A stretch of DNA of 5,691 nt from Selenomonadaceae bacterium. GTDB taxonomy: Bacteria; Bacillota; Negativicutes; Selenomonadales; Selenomonadaceae. The stretch spans positions 1 through 5,691 of the forward strand of contig JAFXOC010000462.1 of NCBI GenBank assembly GCA_017529085.1, read 5' to 3'. Position numbers and translations under genes: made by a program. The notes below the pieces were generated by a model. The model was not told the DNA's origin. It searched no databases and saw nothing but the letters and a program-made list of their open reading frames with translations. Of this stretch, positions 5,658 to 5,691 are shown piece by piece. The first letter of the stretch is position 1. Each line of letters starts with the position of its first letter.

Positions 5658-5691
5658 AAACTACTTTCTTTCTCTTTTTCTTTTTTGAAAA
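5658..5691 (+). repeat. Pyrimidine-rich tract, probable partial copy of the 310-389 element
   Basis: Directly after the radical SAM stop, TACTTTCTTTCTC (5662-5674), a T run, C, six T and then GAAAA closely resemble the pyrimidine arm at 334-360, which starts TTACTTTC and ends with six T. The final GAAAA would be the loop and first bases of a matching purine arm, which the window cuts off. This may be a hairpin or a terminator after the operon; the missing 3' part prevents a decision. Confidence 0.45.

Overview
The window looks like a chromosomal housekeeping segment from a low- to mid-GC Gram-positive-type bacterium (Bacillota). The evidence is an scpA-scpB pair of the Bacillota type, strong purine Shine-Dalgarno sites, a TTG start and tightly packed co-directional genes. 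A Clostridia-like or Negativicutes-like member is plausible, but I cannot settle the class from sequence alone. All recognised genes are on the + strand.

Layout. (1) 1-256: 3' end of a NUDIX hydrolase of the ADP-ribose pyrophosphatase type. (2) 257-434: an AT-rich intergenic region dominated by a low-complexity composite repeat. It contains a 23-nt homopyrimidine block, its exact mirror image, then the purine complement as a perfect 27-bp inverted repeat, followed by a small AGGGC/GCCCT hairpin and the ribosome binding site of the next gene. (3) 435-2349: a likely operon of a membrane site-2 protease (M50), scpA and scpB, with gaps of 3 nt and an overlap of 26 nt. (4) 2377-2935: a type II toxin-antitoxin pair of the DinJ-YafQ class with arginine codon use unlike its neighbours, probably acquired. 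(5) 3009-5657: uppP, pth and a radical SAM protein of unknown function, again with a 2-nt gap and an 8-nt overlap. (6) 5658-5691: the start of a second pyrimidine-rich tract resembling the one at 310-360, cut by the window end.

The genes serve core functions: nucleotide-sugar clean-up, membrane proteolysis, chromosome condensation (ScpAB partner the SMC ATPase), recycling of the undecaprenyl lipid carrier for cell-wall synthesis, and rescue of peptidyl-tRNA. The accessory parts are the toxin-antitoxin pair and the two pyrimidine-rich intergenic elements.

The most unusual observation is the element at 310-389. One strand carries, in order, a pyrimidine block, its mirror image and the matching purine block, which is the arrangement needed for a self-contained pyrimidine-motif triple helix. 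Whether it forms, and whether it controls the downstream protease-scpAB operon, is inference only.
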